DNA of 64,000 nucleotides from an uncultured Porphyromonadaceae bacterium (GCA_947253625.1 CAMYAB010000001.1:1-64000); one strand, 5' to 3'. Positions 26,739 through 37,250 are shown, counted from the stretch's first letter. Notes: generated by a model not told the origin, from the sequence alone. Program-made: numbers and translations.

Positions 26739-27905
26739 CTAGTCTTCGTATCGATCAAACTTCATCCTCTGATCAGCGATGAATTGTTTCTTGTCTTTTT
26801 CTGTTGGGTGAAATGCACTAATGTCATTTAGCTGTTGCACCAGTCTTAAGTCAGAATCACGCAGGTTTTTGGGAACAAAAATCTGTACAGAAATGAGTTG
26901 GTCGCCTTTTCCTGAACCACGTGTGCTTGGAAGACCCTTGTTGCGGAGACGGAGTATCTTGCCGGGTTGTGTCCCTGGCTCTATAGTCACACGAACACGT
27001 CCATCTAGTGTTGGCACTTCTACCTTACCACCCATTAGTGCTGTTGGTATCGGGAGGAGTAGACTGTAGACGATGTCATTGCCGTTCCTGATAAAGTCGG
27101 GATCGGGTACTTCTTCAAATAATACAAGAAGGTTGCCGTTTACACCTCCGTTTGGGCCCGCATTTCCAGCTCCGCTCACTGTCATCTGCATACCTTCTGC
27201 TACTCCAGGAGGTATGTGAAAGCTAACCTCTTGTTCGCCTCGCTCAACGCCGGATCCATGGCAGTATTTACATTTGTTCTTGATAATCTGACCTGAGCCA
27301 CTACATGTCGGACAAGTGGATTGTGTCTGTACACGACCAAATATACTGTCTTGTGTCCGGATAACCGTACCCGATCCGTGACAAGTCGGGCATGTCTCTG
27401 CTTTGCTCCCTTCTTCGGCACCACTGCCATGGCAGTGTTTGCACGCGATATCCTTGCGAACTTTGACTCGTTTGTCTGCTCCATTGAGGATGTCTTGTAG
27501 GGTTACCTTGACTCGGATACGAATGTCTCCTCCACGAGACCGATAGCCTCCACCATCTTGTCTACCTGAGAACCCACCAAATCCACTAAATCCGCCAAAT
27601 CCGCCAAAAATATCTCCAAACTGGCTAAAGATATCTTCCATATTCATGCCACCTGTACCGCTAGCCCCGTCGGTCATTCCATCAACACCAGCATGCCCAA
27701 ACTGGTCATAACGAGCTCGCTTGTCTGGGTCACGAAGTACATCGTATGCTTCAGCCGCTTCTTTGAACTTTTCCTCAGCTTCTTTGTCCCCGGGATTTTT
27801 GTCGGGGTGGTATTTTATTGCTGTTTTGCGGTATGCTTTTTTTATCTCGTCATCCGAGGCATCTTTGGAGACGCCAAGTATTTCATAGTAATCTCTTTTG
27901 GTCAT
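26739..27905 (-). CDS. dnaJ: Chaperone DnaJ
   Basis: A 388-residue type-I Hsp40 co-chaperone of DnaK. It contains the J-domain with HPD (KYHPDKNPGD), a long Gly/Phe region (FGGFGGFSGFGGFSG) and four zinc-binding repeats (CKHCHGSG, CPTCHGSG, CPTCSGSG, CKYCHGSG), followed by the C-terminal substrate-binding domain. It lies about 100 nt after grpE and has its own long-hairpin terminator. dnaK is not in the window. Confidence 0.97.
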   Translation of the reverse strand: MTKRDYYEILGVSKDASDDEIKKAYRKTAIKYHPDKNPGDKEAEEKFKEAAEAYDVLRDPDKRARYDQFGHAGVDGMTDGASGTGGMNMEDIFSQFGDIFGGFGGFSGFGGFSGRQDGGGYRSRGGDIRIRVKVTLQDILNGADKRVKVRKDIACKHCHGSGAEEGSKAETCPTCHGSGTVIRTQDSIFGRVQTQSTCPTCSGSGQIIKNKCKYCHGSGVERGEQEVSFHIPPGVAEGMQMTVSGAGNAGPNGGVNGNLLVLFEEVPDPDFIRNGNDIVYSLLLPIPTALMGGKVEVPTLDGRVRVTIEPGTQPGKILRLRNKGLPSTRGSGKGDQLISVQIFVPKNLRDSDLRLVQQLNDISAFHPTEKDKKQFIADQRMKFDRYED

Positions 27906-28007
27906 TTATCTGCTTTGTCTTTCAAAGAGACACGCCGGTCACGTGCTTTGTAAATTGTGCCCTGCATGTTTTTAGTCTTAAATTTCCAACGTATTATATG
28001 GGTCCTC

Positions 28008-28580
28008 TTACTGACCGACTACCACTTTTGGGTGACGGATTATTTTGTCATTGAGCGTATAGCCTTTTTGGACACAATCAATTACCTTCCCTTTTTTGTC
28101 TTGCTCATCTGTCGGTACCATTGCTACAGCCTCATGCTCCTCAGCATCAAAGTCCTTGCCGATCACCTCCATTTCGTTTACTCCTTGTGACTTGAGTTTG
28201 GAGAGCATCTTGAGACGTATCAATTCCACTCCGTCCCGAAGTTCTTTATTCTCTTCAGTCTCTGGAATGTTGGATAGTGCACGATCAAAGTCATCAACTA
28301 CTTCTAAGAATGCACTAATAGCCTTCTCTCCGGCATATTTGATCAGATCGGACTTTTCACGAAGCGTTCTTTTCCGAAAGTTTTCGTACTCGGCCCTAAG
28401 GCGTAGATGTGTGTCCTTGAGATTTTCAAGCTCTTGTGCTAGAAGGCTTTCTTTGTTTTCTTCTGGTACTTGGTTTTGTGTCTCTTCCGTGGTTACTTCT
28501 GTATCACCTGTTATCTCACGGGTTGTCGTCGCATCTTGTTGCTCGTCGCTTCTATTTTTTTTATGTTTCTTGTTGCTCAT
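28008..28580 (-). CDS. grpE: Nucleotide exchange factor GrpE
   Basis: A 190-residue DnaK nucleotide exchange factor. I use ATG 28580 (MSNKKHKK); the open frame extends 11 codons upstream without family resemblance. An acidic, Gln/Thr-rich N-terminus leads to a long coiled-coil helix (LENLKDTHLRLRAEYENFRK), the dimer core (VDDFDRALSNI) and the C-terminal beta-wing (EHEAVAMVP, VIDCVQKGYTLNDKIIRHP). It precedes dnaJ on the same strand, the usual grpE-dnaJ arrangement. Confidence 0.96.
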   Translation of the reverse strand: MSNKKHKKNRSDEQQDATTTREITGDTEVTTEETQNQVPEENKESLLAQELENLKDTHLRLRAEYENFRKRTLREKSDLIKYAGEKAISAFLEVVDDFDRALSNIPETEENKELRDGVELIRLKMLSKLKSQGVNEMEVIGKDFDAEEHEAVAMVPTDEQDKKGKVIDCVQKGYTLNDKIIRHPKVVVGQ

Positions 28581-28695
28581 ATTATGGTAATTTGATTTAC
28601 AGTCTTCACACAAATGCTGAATGCAAAGACTGATCCATCTCTTCTATAACTACTCTTTCTGTCAGTTTTGGATGATTCTGTCATCTTTTGGACAT

Positions 28696-29136
28696 TCACT
28701 TGCCAGTGTGCCCGAATCCTCCGGAAGCCCGTTCTGTTGCGTCCAAGGTGTCAACTTCCTGCCAGGTTACTTGAGAGTACTTAGCTAGTATTAGCTGTGC
28801 AATACGCTCGCCCGGTTGGATGGTGTATGGTTCAGTTGAATGGTTGATGATAAGTAGTCCAAGCTCTCCCCGGTAATCTGAGTCTATTGTTCCAGGAGCA
28901 TTGACAAGTGTGATGCCGTGCTTGATTGCCAATCCACTTCGGGGACGTACTTGGATCTCATATCCTACGGGAATTGAAAAGTAGAGACCGGTAGGGATCA
29001 GTTTTCGCTCCATTGGTTGCAGGGTTGTAGCTCGGTCTAAGAAAGCACAGATGTCAAGTCCGGCAGATCCAGGTGTGGCATAGGAGGGAAGTGGGTTGTT
29101 GCTCTTGTTGATGACTTTTATTTCTTTGACATCCAT
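28696..29136 (-). CDS. dut: dUTP diphosphatase
   Basis: A 146-residue trimeric dUTPase that removes dUTP and supplies dUMP. All five motifs are present: GSAGLDICAF, RPRSGLAIKHG, NAPGTIDSDYRGEL, GERIAQLIL and the Gly-rich C-terminal arm RASGGFGHTGK. It starts five bases after lpxK ends and is likely co-transcribed with it. Confidence 0.97.
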   Translation of the reverse strand: MDVKEIKVINKSNNPLPSYATPGSAGLDICAFLDRATTLQPMERKLIPTGLYFSIPVGYEIQVRPRSGLAIKHGITLVNAPGTIDSDYRGELGLLIINHSTEPYTIQPGERIAQLILAKYSQVTWQEVDTLDATERASGGFGHTGK

Positions 29137-29141
29137 GGGAT

Positions 29142-30215
29142 CTAGTAGTGGAGAGTATTGTACTTGATGGCACGGTCCGCTCTTTCGAGTAATCGCTTTG
29201 TGTTTTTAGGAGATAGGTATACTTGTATAGGCAAGTACCAAATGCGTCTTCTGACATCCTCAGAAAGAATACTTTCGTAGGCAAGTAGGCGCATGGCATC
29301 TTTTTCGGTAGTTAGGAGCACAGCATCGGGGTCATCTTTAAGTTGCTCAACGATTTTCTCAATGTCTTGAGTCGTGAAGGCGTGATGATCCGGAAAGAGA
29401 AGCATGTCTAATATTTGCTGGTAGCTGTTTTTTATGGTATCTATGAATATTGTTGGGTCAGCTATTCCGGCTAGTCCTAGGATAGGTGTGTTTGTGCTCG
29501 GATAAATGTTGTTCCCATCAGAGAATAGTGGCGTCACCTCTTCGTACACTATACGACTAAAATAGACTTCTTGGTAGTCCAGGGTGTTTAGCTCCATCTT
29601 TATGTTTCGTATTCCGATAGGCTTCGTATCCGGCGGAGTGTTGGTCACAATGATGCTATCTGCTCTAATTGCTCCGGACATTGACTCTCTTAGGTTACCA
29701 TACGGTAGCAAGTCATCCTGAGTGTAGGGAAAGTGAAATGGGGTGAGCAAGATATTGAATGTCGGGATCACATATCGGTGTTGAAATCCATCATCCATTA
29801 ACACCACGTCTGGCCTGATTGCTTCCGGCATAGCCTCCATGCATGCAAGTGCTCTTCGACGGTTAGCATCGATATAGACCATGATCTCCGGAAACTTTCT
29901 CTTGATCTGAAATGGCTCGTCACCGATTGTCTGTGCTGTATCCGTTGGGCCTGCTATGATTGACTCTTTGCTACTGCGTCCATAGCCTCTTGAGAGAACT
30001 GCGACCTTATACTTGGGGGATAATAATCGGATCAGCAACTCCACATGTGGGGTCTTTCCTGTTCCACCGGCAGAGAGATTTCCGATACAAATGGTAGGAA
30101 TGTTGGGTTTGATCGATGGGAGTAATTGTAGCTCAAATGCGACATTCCTCAGCCAGCTGCCGATTCCATACAGTATGGCCGGAAGCTTCAGGAGGATATT
30201 GCCACGTCTCTTCAT
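29142..30215 (-). CDS. lpxK: Tetraacyldisaccharide 4'-kinase
   Basis: A 357-residue inner-membrane kinase that phosphorylates lipid A precursor at the 4' position. An N-terminal amphipathic/hydrophobic helix (LPAILYGIGSWLRNVAF) precedes the P-loop (NLSAGGTGKTPHVELL); LMDDGFQHR is the conserved Asp-rich motif. It lies between sppA and dut with short gaps. Confidence 0.95.
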   Translation of the reverse strand: MKRRGNILLKLPAILYGIGSWLRNVAFELQLLPSIKPNIPTICIGNLSAGGTGKTPHVELLIRLLSPKYKVAVLSRGYGRSSKESIIAGPTDTAQTIGDEPFQIKRKFPEIMVYIDANRRRALACMEAMPEAIRPDVVLMDDGFQHRYVIPTFNILLTPFHFPYTQDDLLPYGNLRESMSGAIRADSIIVTNTPPDTKPIGIRNIKMELNTLDYQEVYFSRIVYEEVTPLFSDGNNIYPSTNTPILGLAGIADPTIFIDTIKNSYQQILDMLLFPDHHAFTTQDIEKIVEQLKDDPDAVLLTTEKDAMRLLAYESILSEDVRRRIWYLPIQVYLSPKNTKRLLERADRAIKYNTLHY

Positions 30216-30234
30216 TTCACTCTCTTTGTTTACG

Positions 30235-32061
30235 TTACTGTCCTAGGTCGTAAATCAACTCTTGGTTCTCCATACGTATGTTTGTCAGAGGGTAGGGGGG
30301 AACGGCTTGGATCCCACTCATTTCCTTGGTCAGTTTATTGACCATTCTCATGGCTCTTTCTTCAGGACTGAGCATTAACGAACGGACCGTTTTTCCCAAG
30401 TCAAAGCCGAAAAGAGCCTCTGTCCAGCTCATTACCTGGGTGTAATCGGTAATAGTGTAGTTGCTGAGATCGGCTAAGTTAGCAGCCTCTTCTACTGCGT
30501 CTTGCAGATTGCCGAGTTGATCCACGAGTCCAATTTCTAGGGCATCACTGCCTAGCCAGACCCTTCCTTGTGCAATTGAATCTACTTGCTTTTTTGTTAG
30601 GTTGCGTCCCTGAGCCACACGGGTCAAAAACTCATCGTAGCCTTTTTCGATCATCTCCTGCATAACTGCTTTTTCCTCCGCAGTAGATGGCCGAAGTGGA
30701 CTCATAAAGTCGGCCATCTTGGCCGTCTTGACTGTATCGTGGGTGAGACCAATCTTGCCAGCTGTGCCTGTGAAATTGGGAACTAGTCCAAAAATACCAA
30801 TTGAGCCGGTCAGAGTGTATGGGTCAGCAAGGATTTTGGTTGCGTTGGACGCAATATAGTATCCTCCGCTGGCGGCATAGTCGCCCATAGATACCACAAT
30901 AGGTTTCTTTGCCTTTAGTCGGATGACTTCACGAGCAATCAGTTCGGACATTCTGGCAGACCCTCCACCACTGTTAATCCTAAAGACAACAGCATCAACA
31001 TCGTCATCCTCTGCAAGCTCGGCTAGTTGCTCGGCGACTCGCGGGTCAATTTGCTTGATGTCTGATTCAAATGGGTTGTTCTCAGGCTTGAGGTCTACGA
31101 TGTTTCCCTCGGCATATAGGATCGCGATGTTGCCTTCTGCTTTTTCGTCTGTTGGAGAGAGAAGGTCATTGACTCGTAGGATGTTGAGATCAGCATTCTC
31201 ATCTCCTAGGACCTCCTTGGCCAGAATGCCATCTAGGTCTGTCTCATAGACTAGACTGTCTATCAGGTCGCGGTTTACAGCTTCTTCAATCCCTTTCAAG
31301 AAGAGTGCGCTGTCAGCAAAGTTTTGAAGCACCTCTGTCGAAATGTTGCGACTGGAGGCTATCTGGGATAGTGTCCCGTTCCACAGTCCATCCAGATAGG
31401 TCTGTATCTGCATGCGGTTGGCATCGCTTAGCTTGTCAAGGACATAAGGTTCTACAGCCCCTTTGAACGTACCTACCTTGTACACCTCCATTTTGACCCC
31501 TAGTTTTTCAAGTAGACCACGCTGAAACAGCACTGTGGAGCCTAGTCCGGTGATACCCAATGTGGCTTTGGGGTTTGCGAAAATCTTGTCCGCTACGCTA
31601 CTTACATAGTAGTTTCCATACCCATAAAACAGATCTGAGTAGGCGTAAATTCTTTTCCCCGACTGCTTGAAGGACTCTAGAGCGTCTCGCAACTGATGTG
31701 CGCTGGCAAAACCCATATTGCAGTTTTCAAGTTTTAGTATGATGGCCTCTACCATGGGGTCGTCTTCTGCAGCAGCTATAGCACGGAGAATCTCTGGCAA
31801 TGCAAAGTTTTTCTGCCTACCCTGGTTGAAAAGATCCTCAAAGTAGTCTGTCGTGTACTGGTCCGATAGAGTTCCCTCCAAGTCCAAGAGGAGTACGGAT
31901 CCATCAGTGGGGGTTACAGCTGTAACGCTGGATCCGGAGAAGGAGTTAACTAAGGCTCCTACAGCTGAGCTGAGAAGTGTGAAAAAAAGAATCATAACAA
32001 CGCCACTTGCAAGGATGACTCCCAAGCAGGACGCCAATGTCATCTTGAGGAAATTCTTCAT
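30235..32061 (-). CDS. sppA: Signal peptide peptidase SppA (67K type)
   Basis: A 608-residue membrane-anchored serine protease that degrades cleaved signal peptides. I use ATG 32061 (MKNFLKMTLASCLGVILASG), which begins with the N-terminal membrane helix; the open frame extends 49 codons upstream. It is of the long, duplicated type: the catalytic Lys is in the first half (YYVSSVADKIFANP) and the catalytic Ser in the second (GDYAASGGYYIAS). It is the first gene of the leftward sppA-lpxK-dut run. Confidence 0.94.
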   Translation of the reverse strand: MKNFLKMTLASCLGVILASGVVMILFFTLLSSAVGALVNSFSGSSVTAVTPTDGSVLLLDLEGTLSDQYTTDYFEDLFNQGRQKNFALPEILRAIAAAEDDPMVEAIILKLENCNMGFASAHQLRDALESFKQSGKRIYAYSDLFYGYGNYYVSSVADKIFANPKATLGITGLGSTVLFQRGLLEKLGVKMEVYKVGTFKGAVEPYVLDKLSDANRMQIQTYLDGLWNGTLSQIASSRNISTEVLQNFADSALFLKGIEEAVNRDLIDSLVYETDLDGILAKEVLGDENADLNILRVNDLLSPTDEKAEGNIAILYAEGNIVDLKPENNPFESDIKQIDPRVAEQLAELAEDDDVDAVVFRINSGGGSARMSELIAREVIRLKAKKPIVVSMGDYAASGGYYIASNATKILADPYTLTGSIGIFGLVPNFTGTAGKIGLTHDTVKTAKMADFMSPLRPSTAEEKAVMQEMIEKGYDEFLTRVAQGRNLTKKQVDSIAQGRVWLGSDALEIGLVDQLGNLQDAVEEAANLADLSNYTITDYTQVMSWTEALFGFDLGKTVRSLMLSPEERAMRMVNKLTKEMSGIQAVPPYPLTNIRMENQELIYDLGQ

Positions 32062-32446
32062 TGGATTTTCTTGATCTGTGTCTTTTTGTTTACGGGGTGC
32101 CAGGTCCATCCTAAAGGTAGCCTCAGGTGACCATGCACGCGATACCGGTCGTCTGTGTGGTCGGGGCAGATGCCAAAATCGTGTTTGTTCACAAAATATG
32201 GCGATCAATAGTTAGAATGTTTGCCACATACATTGTCGTGCGAATTTACACAAAAAATATCGGGACAAAAAACTTATTAGGTTTTGACATGCGTGTGGCA
32301 CATTTCACCCTGAAGTGTGACAGTGCTTCAAATTTAGAAAGGAGACTATGTGGCAGGGCTGTACTCCTTCGTATAAATCGCATTGTGCAGAAAATGGGTA
32401 ACTTTGGTACTGACTAACTTGTACATCGTTATTTTGGACTAAATGT
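32062..32446. other. Divergent gap between sppA and the TPR gene
   Basis: No gene is supported. TAacTTTG at 32399-32406 on the plus strand fits a -7 box for the TPR gene (start 32447), but I see no -33 element at the right distance. No clear minus-strand promoter for sppA was found. Confidence 0.4.
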
Positions 32447-35443
32447 ATGCAGTATAAATCTCTATTTTTTGCCCTGGCACTATGCTTATCCTCGAGCGCA
32501 CTGTCTCAGACTTATGACGATCAGCTGGATCACCTGTTGCGCTCGCGTGAGGCTTCTCAGCTACAGAGTAACGTGGGGGTGATAGAGGGGCTTGTGCCTG
32601 TCTATCGAGATGTTTGGATTCTACCGGCCCTTGAGGAAGAGGCTCGTTTTTTGGATGCTGTTGCCAGAGGAGTTCTTGATGCCGGAGAAGCCGAGGTCAA
32701 GCTACTACACTTCATTGAGCAATATCCCCACTCTGCATATTTGCCATATGCATGTGCGCGATTAGGAGACTGGTACTATATACGTGAGCAGTATAGTGCA
32801 GCTATCCCTTGGTACAGAAGGGTGGACACAGAGCAACTGCCGGAGCGTATGGCTGTCGCAACGGACTACTATTTTGCGTATGCACTGATGCGTGAGGGTA
32901 GGTATGCGGAGGCTCTCCGAAGGTTTGCTCCACTTGTGTATTCCGACACCTTTCGTGAGGACGCAACCTTTTATACCGGTTACCTTTATCTAAAAACAGG
33001 TGAGGCAGAGAAAGGCCTTTCGCTTTTGAAAAAAATACAGGGCCATGCTATTTATGGGACTTATGCCACTGCATATATTGCCGAAGGAGAACTTTCGCAA
33101 ACAAAGTATTCGGAGGCGCTCCGTATCGCACGTCAAGGACTGTCTATGCCACATCTGGATCCGGCGGTCAATCTCTCTTTGCTCAAAACAGCCGGCCTTG
33201 CTTCGGCTAACCTTGGGCAAAAGCAAGTGTCCGTGGAGTATTTGTCCGACTATGTCATGCGCTCGGATAATCCGGGACGACTAGAGCTCCTAACCTTGGG
33301 AAAAATGTTGGTCGAACTGAGAAGAAGCTCCGAGGCTATTCGCTACTTGGAGCGTGTGCCTTCCGGGCAAAAAGACTTCATGGCACAACTTGCCTACTAT
33401 TATCTTGGCCTAGGGCACCTAGCTTCACAAAATATCGCTACTGCAGGTGCTGCCTTTGATCAAGCTGTTGAGATCAATGCTTTTACGCCACTGACAGAAA
33501 CAGCGGCTTATAACTCAGCTTTGGCGGTATATAGTAGTGCTCCGGGGCGAGTGGGACCTGGGTCAGGTCGTTTGCTTGGTTTTATCCGTCAACACCACGA
33601 CAGTGAGTATTGCCCAATGGCAATCGGCTATTTGGAGGATGCGTACCTAAATGAACCCAACACTTCCTTGGCACTGAAAGAGCTCAACTCCATAGTTCCT
33701 ATGCCTGAGCGGCTCAAGCGCGTGCGGGACAGGGTACGACTCGGGAAGGCCAACCAAGCACTTGCCAAGGGCAAAGCTACAGAGGCTGTTGATCAGTATC
33801 GGGATATTATTCGCACTGCTAGCGATGCGACAAGTGTGGCCGAGGCTTATTTGTGGCTTGGTGAGGCGGCGTATCAACAAGGCAAGTATTCAGATGCCAT
33901 CCAAAATACCAACAGTTACCTCAAGCAACGCCCCAAGGATCTGCCGCTGAATAAAAATGCCTATTACACACTCGGGTATGCGTACTTCAATACAAAACAG
34001 TACTCGGATGCAGAAAAGGCTTTTCTCGCCTACTTGTCGGACAACAATGATTTGGGTGCGAACGAGCGGTCCGGAGTCTTCAATCGACTTGGTGACATAA
34101 GGATTCAGAAGAGAGACTATACAGAGGCACAACGTTTTTTTGAAAAAGCAGAGCAAGCGGGTGGCAACGAAGCCGACTATGCACTCTATAGCAGAGGTGT
34201 CGTACTTGGATTGCAAAAGGACTATAGAGGCAAAGCCGCTGTCTTGGCTCAGTTGCCTACAAGATACCCTCTTTCAAAGCTTGCTCCAAAAGCCCTTTTT
34301 GAGCAAGGGCAAAGCTTGGCCCTCGCGGGGGATGAGGAGGGTGCTCGCAATGCCTTTGAGCGTTTTTTCCGGCTACACAGTTCAAGTGATCTGGCCCCAA
34401 AAGTTGGTCTCCAGCTTGCGCTCTCCTACTTCAACCAAAATAGGTTAAATGATGCAGCGCAAGCCTATGAGCGTGTTATCCGTAACTATCCCAAAAGTGA
34501 CGAGGCCAAGATAGCACTGCAGGATCTGAAGTCCATTAGTATTCAACTCAATCAGGTTGACCGCTACACCTCTCTTGCGCACAACACGGGTCTAGACAGT
34601 ACTCTTTCGGCCGAAGAACTTGATAGAATGAGTTACTTGGCTGCGGAGAGATTGGTGGCCTCCGCCACTCCGCAGGAAGCCAAATCGGCACTTGATCGGT
34701 ATATCAATGATTATCCCAACGGTGCCTATATAGATCGGGCTATATACAGCAAGGCGCTTATTGAGTACAACTCAAAAAACTACCAAAGTGCTGCCTTAGC
34801 ACTTGAGAGGCTTGGCAGTCGTAGCTTAGATCCTGACCTTGCTGGTGAGGTGTACAATTTGCTTGGCACATCCTATGACAAACTCAATCAACCCGGAAGA
34901 GCTGCTGAAGCCTACTTGGCGAAAGCCGGCTATGCAAAAGATGTCACTGAGTGTAGCAATGCTGTCCGTCTTGCTGGTGAGCGGGCAATGAATAGCCACA
35001 GCACCGAGTTTGTGTACAAGCTTGCCGAAGATGTTGCCATGGGAAACCTCAAGGTGAATGATCGGACTAAAGCGGAAATTATCGGCTATGCGGCCGAATG
35101 CTACGCCAAAGCCAACAACAAGCGACAAGCCCTTGCTTATGCTCGCCTACTCAAGCAGCTTCCCAATGTCAACACCCACGATATGGCTGATGTGATTTTG
35201 GCACTTGATCTCTATGACCACGGCAAATATGCCGAGGTTCAGCGTAGCATGAATGCCCTAACCACTCGTGGTTCATCCAATGCCTACTGGCTTGCGCGGG
35301 GGTTCATTTTGCTCGCAGACACTTATGCAAAACTAGGAGACAAGGAGTCGGCACGCGCTTACTACGAAAGCGTGCAAGGCAGCTATCCAAATACCACCGA
35401 CGGAATTGTCGATATGATCAATCAGAAACTGGCAACACTATAA
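32447..35443 (+). CDS. Large periplasmic TPR protein
   Basis: A 998-residue protein with a signal peptide (ends SSALSQ) and tetratricopeptide-type helical pairs along almost its full length, for example the repeated pattern around YLWLGEAAYQQGKYSDAIQ, YTLGYAYFNTKQYSDAEKAF, FNRLGDIRIQKRDYTEAQRF and YNLLGTSYDKLNQPGRAAEA. Such long TPR proteins in Bacteroidota resemble the YbgF/BamD kind of periplasmic scaffolds. No enzyme motif is seen. The next gene, an outer-membrane barrel, starts 43 nt downstream, so the two probably form a pair that works at the outer membrane; the exact function is unknown. Confidence 0.85.
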   Translation: MQYKSLFFALALCLSSSALSQTYDDQLDHLLRSREASQLQSNVGVIEGLVPVYRDVWILPALEEEARFLDAVARGVLDAGEAEVKLLHFIEQYPHSAYLPYACARLGDWYYIREQYSAAIPWYRRVDTEQLPERMAVATDYYFAYALMREGRYAEALRRFAPLVYSDTFREDATFYTGYLYLKTGEAEKGLSLLKKIQGHAIYGTYATAYIAEGELSQTKYSEALRIARQGLSMPHLDPAVNLSLLKTAGLASANLGQKQVSVEYLSDYVMRSDNPGRLELLTLGKMLVELRRSSEAIRYLERVPSGQKDFMAQLAYYYLGLGHLASQNIATAGAAFDQAVEINAFTPLTETAAYNSALAVYSSAPGRVGPGSGRLLGFIRQHHDSEYCPMAIGYLEDAYLNEPNTSLALKELNSIVPMPERLKRVRDRVRLGKANQALAKGKATEAVDQYRDIIRTASDATSVAEAYLWLGEAAYQQGKYSDAIQNTNSYLKQRPKDLPLNKNAYYTLGYAYFNTKQYSDAEKAFLAYLSDNNDLGANERSGVFNRLGDIRIQKRDYTEAQRFFEKAEQAGGNEADYALYSRGVVLGLQKDYRGKAAVLAQLPTRYPLSKLAPKALFEQGQSLALAGDEEGARNAFERFFRLHSSSDLAPKVGLQLALSYFNQNRLNDAAQAYERVIRNYPKSDEAKIALQDLKSISIQLNQVDRYTSLAHNTGLDSTLSAEELDRMSYLAAERLVASATPQEAKSALDRYINDYPNGAYIDRAIYSKALIEYNSKNYQSAALALERLGSRSLDPDLAGEVYNLLGTSYDKLNQPGRAAEAYLAKAGYAKDVTECSNAVRLAGERAMNSHSTEFVYKLAEDVAMGNLKVNDRTKAEIIGYAAECYAKANNKRQALAYARLLKQLPNVNTHDMADVILALDLYDHGKYAEVQRSMNALTTRGSSNAYWLARGFILLADTYAKLGDKESARAYYESVQGSYPNTTDGIVDMINQKLATL

Positions 35444-35486
35444 AGCGGCATCGCACTGATCCTTTTATTGAAGAAAGCAAACCCAG

Positions 35487-37250
35487 ATGAGAAAAATAAA
35501 TATCCTGTGCTTATTGTTACTTGGTAGCTCCATGTCTTTTGCGCAAAGCAATACCCACACAGAGCAGTCCGACACGCTACAGAGAGAAATGATCCTAGAG
35601 CGTGAGTACATCCCGGATACAGAGCAGGCTACCAAAGAGTTTTTCAATCCTCTTGACACTAAGCGTGACACCCGACTAAAGTCTCTTAACTTCGCCAATA
35701 CAACCTATGGGGTAAGGATGGAGGTTAGGCCTCGTCTTTTCGACCCCGTGTACCGGAGCTATGCTTCCTTGCCCAAGCAACATACTTGGCATGCTAGGAT
35801 CTTCGGGGGCTATCCGACTCGCTTCGGCCTCAATACCGGACTTCTTTTTAGAGCCGGAGAAAACGGCATTGTTGATCTTGCCATCGACCACTGCTCTCTA
35901 AAGGACCTTGTCCCCGGTGACTCCAAGTCTTTCCGTGCGCTCAACAATACGCACGACACCAATGTAGTCCTCCGCTATGGGCACAAGTTGCCCGATCGCT
36001 TGCTCAACGTATCGGCCAAAGCCTACAACAACATGCAGACCTACTTCGGGCACGCCGTTATGAGCACCACTCCACCGGATGGAGCACAGCCCCGCTACCC
36101 CCTCTATCAAATGGTAGGAGGTGCCATAGACTTTAACCTTAGTCCGGCACCGCTCATCCTTAGATCGCCTTGGCAATACAGCTTGTATGGTACCCTTGGG
36201 TATGGACGCCAATCCTTGCCAATACCTGCCTCTGCCACAGACAAAAACAACGCAAACGGACTTGATCTACTGATCGGAGGAAAACTGGCATACGGCATCT
36301 TTACCTATGACTTCAACTTTGGTGCTGACTTGTTTTTCAAAACAACCAAAGTCTCTGCCAAACGTCTCCCAACTCTTGAGACCTCGACTCCCATGGTCTT
36401 CTCTGTCAGTCCGTATGTCTCATATGTTTATCAGGACTTATCGCTACGTGGTGGGGCCAACATCCAGTTCCTAAATGGGGTCTCAACCAAGCTCCATATT
36501 TCACCCAATATCACTGCCAAGTGGAAAGCCACGGACGACCTTTCAGCATTTGCGACAGTAAAAGGAGGGGGTGAGGTCACAGGTTTCCGTGAACTCTACA
36601 GGCTCAATCGCTACAGCCTACCCACCTCGCTCTCAAAAGCTATGACACTTGCCGACTACGATGCTACTATCGGAGTCCAAGTCGGAAGCATATCCGGGCT
36701 CTCGCTTGACCTCCGAGGTGGCTATGCAAGCTACCGAGACTATTACGACTGGGCATACGACAGTGCCACGCCGGACCCAAAAGACCAAGCTCACGGACTC
36801 CCCTTCACCACTTTTCTACCGCAGAGAAAAAATAATGTGGGGCTGGCCTACCTCACAGCGAGTGCGCGATATATATACGCAGGAGGTCTGGAAATTGTCG
36901 GAAGCATGCAGTACAACAACTACATCTTGGCCAAAAACAAAGTACACTTATCCGGAAGGCCGGCAATCCTGATGAACCTATCTGTAGACTATCAGATACT
37001 GCCGTCACTCACCGCCCACTGCAATCTCCAAGGCGTTGGTGGTATAAAGTATTTGCGATCAGTGGGGCAAAAAGAGTACGGACGGATCCCCTTTGTGGCC
37101 GACTTATCCGCTCGGATAAGCTACAAACTGCACAAAAACCTAGGGCTGTCCCTCATGGGCACCAACCTCATCAATCAGCGCGAAAGTCGCTGGATAGACT
37201 ATTCTCGACCAGGTATAGGAGTCCTCGGTGCGGTAACCATCAATCTCTGA
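35487..37250 (+). CDS. Outer-membrane beta-barrel protein (TonB-receptor-like)
   Basis: A 587-residue exported protein (signal peptide ending SSMSFAQ). After a charged N-terminal stretch (about 20-75) it consists of alternating amphipathic strands with aromatic girdles, ending ...RPGIGVLGAVTINL, as expected for an outer-membrane barrel. No plug domain of normal length is present before the barrel, so it is not a typical TonB-dependent transporter. It is paired with the upstream TPR gene and followed by a strong terminator. Function unknown. Confidence 0.78.
   Translation: MRKINILCLLLLGSSMSFAQSNTHTEQSDTLQREMILEREYIPDTEQATKEFFNPLDTKRDTRLKSLNFANTTYGVRMEVRPRLFDPVYRSYASLPKQHTWHARIFGGYPTRFGLNTGLLFRAGENGIVDLAIDHCSLKDLVPGDSKSFRALNNTHDTNVVLRYGHKLPDRLLNVSAKAYNNMQTYFGHAVMSTTPPDGAQPRYPLYQMVGGAIDFNLSPAPLILRSPWQYSLYGTLGYGRQSLPIPASATDKNNANGLDLLIGGKLAYGIFTYDFNFGADLFFKTTKVSAKRLPTLETSTPMVFSVSPYVSYVYQDLSLRGGANIQFLNGVSTKLHISPNITAKWKATDDLSAFATVKGGGEVTGFRELYRLNRYSLPTSLSKAMTLADYDATIGVQVGSISGLSLDLRGGYASYRDYYDWAYDSATPDPKDQAHGLPFTTFLPQRKNNVGLAYLTASARYIYAGGLEIVGSMQYNNYILAKNKVHLSGRPAILMNLSVDYQILPSLTAHCNLQGVGGIKYLRSVGQKEYGRIPFVADLSARISYKLHKNLGLSLMGTNLINQRESRWIDYSRPGIGVLGAVTINL

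Noticed and set aside
32127..32417. 96-codon open frame in the sppA-TPR gap
   Set aside because: No recognisable features and it overlaps the 5' region of sppA and the likely promoter region of the TPR gene.
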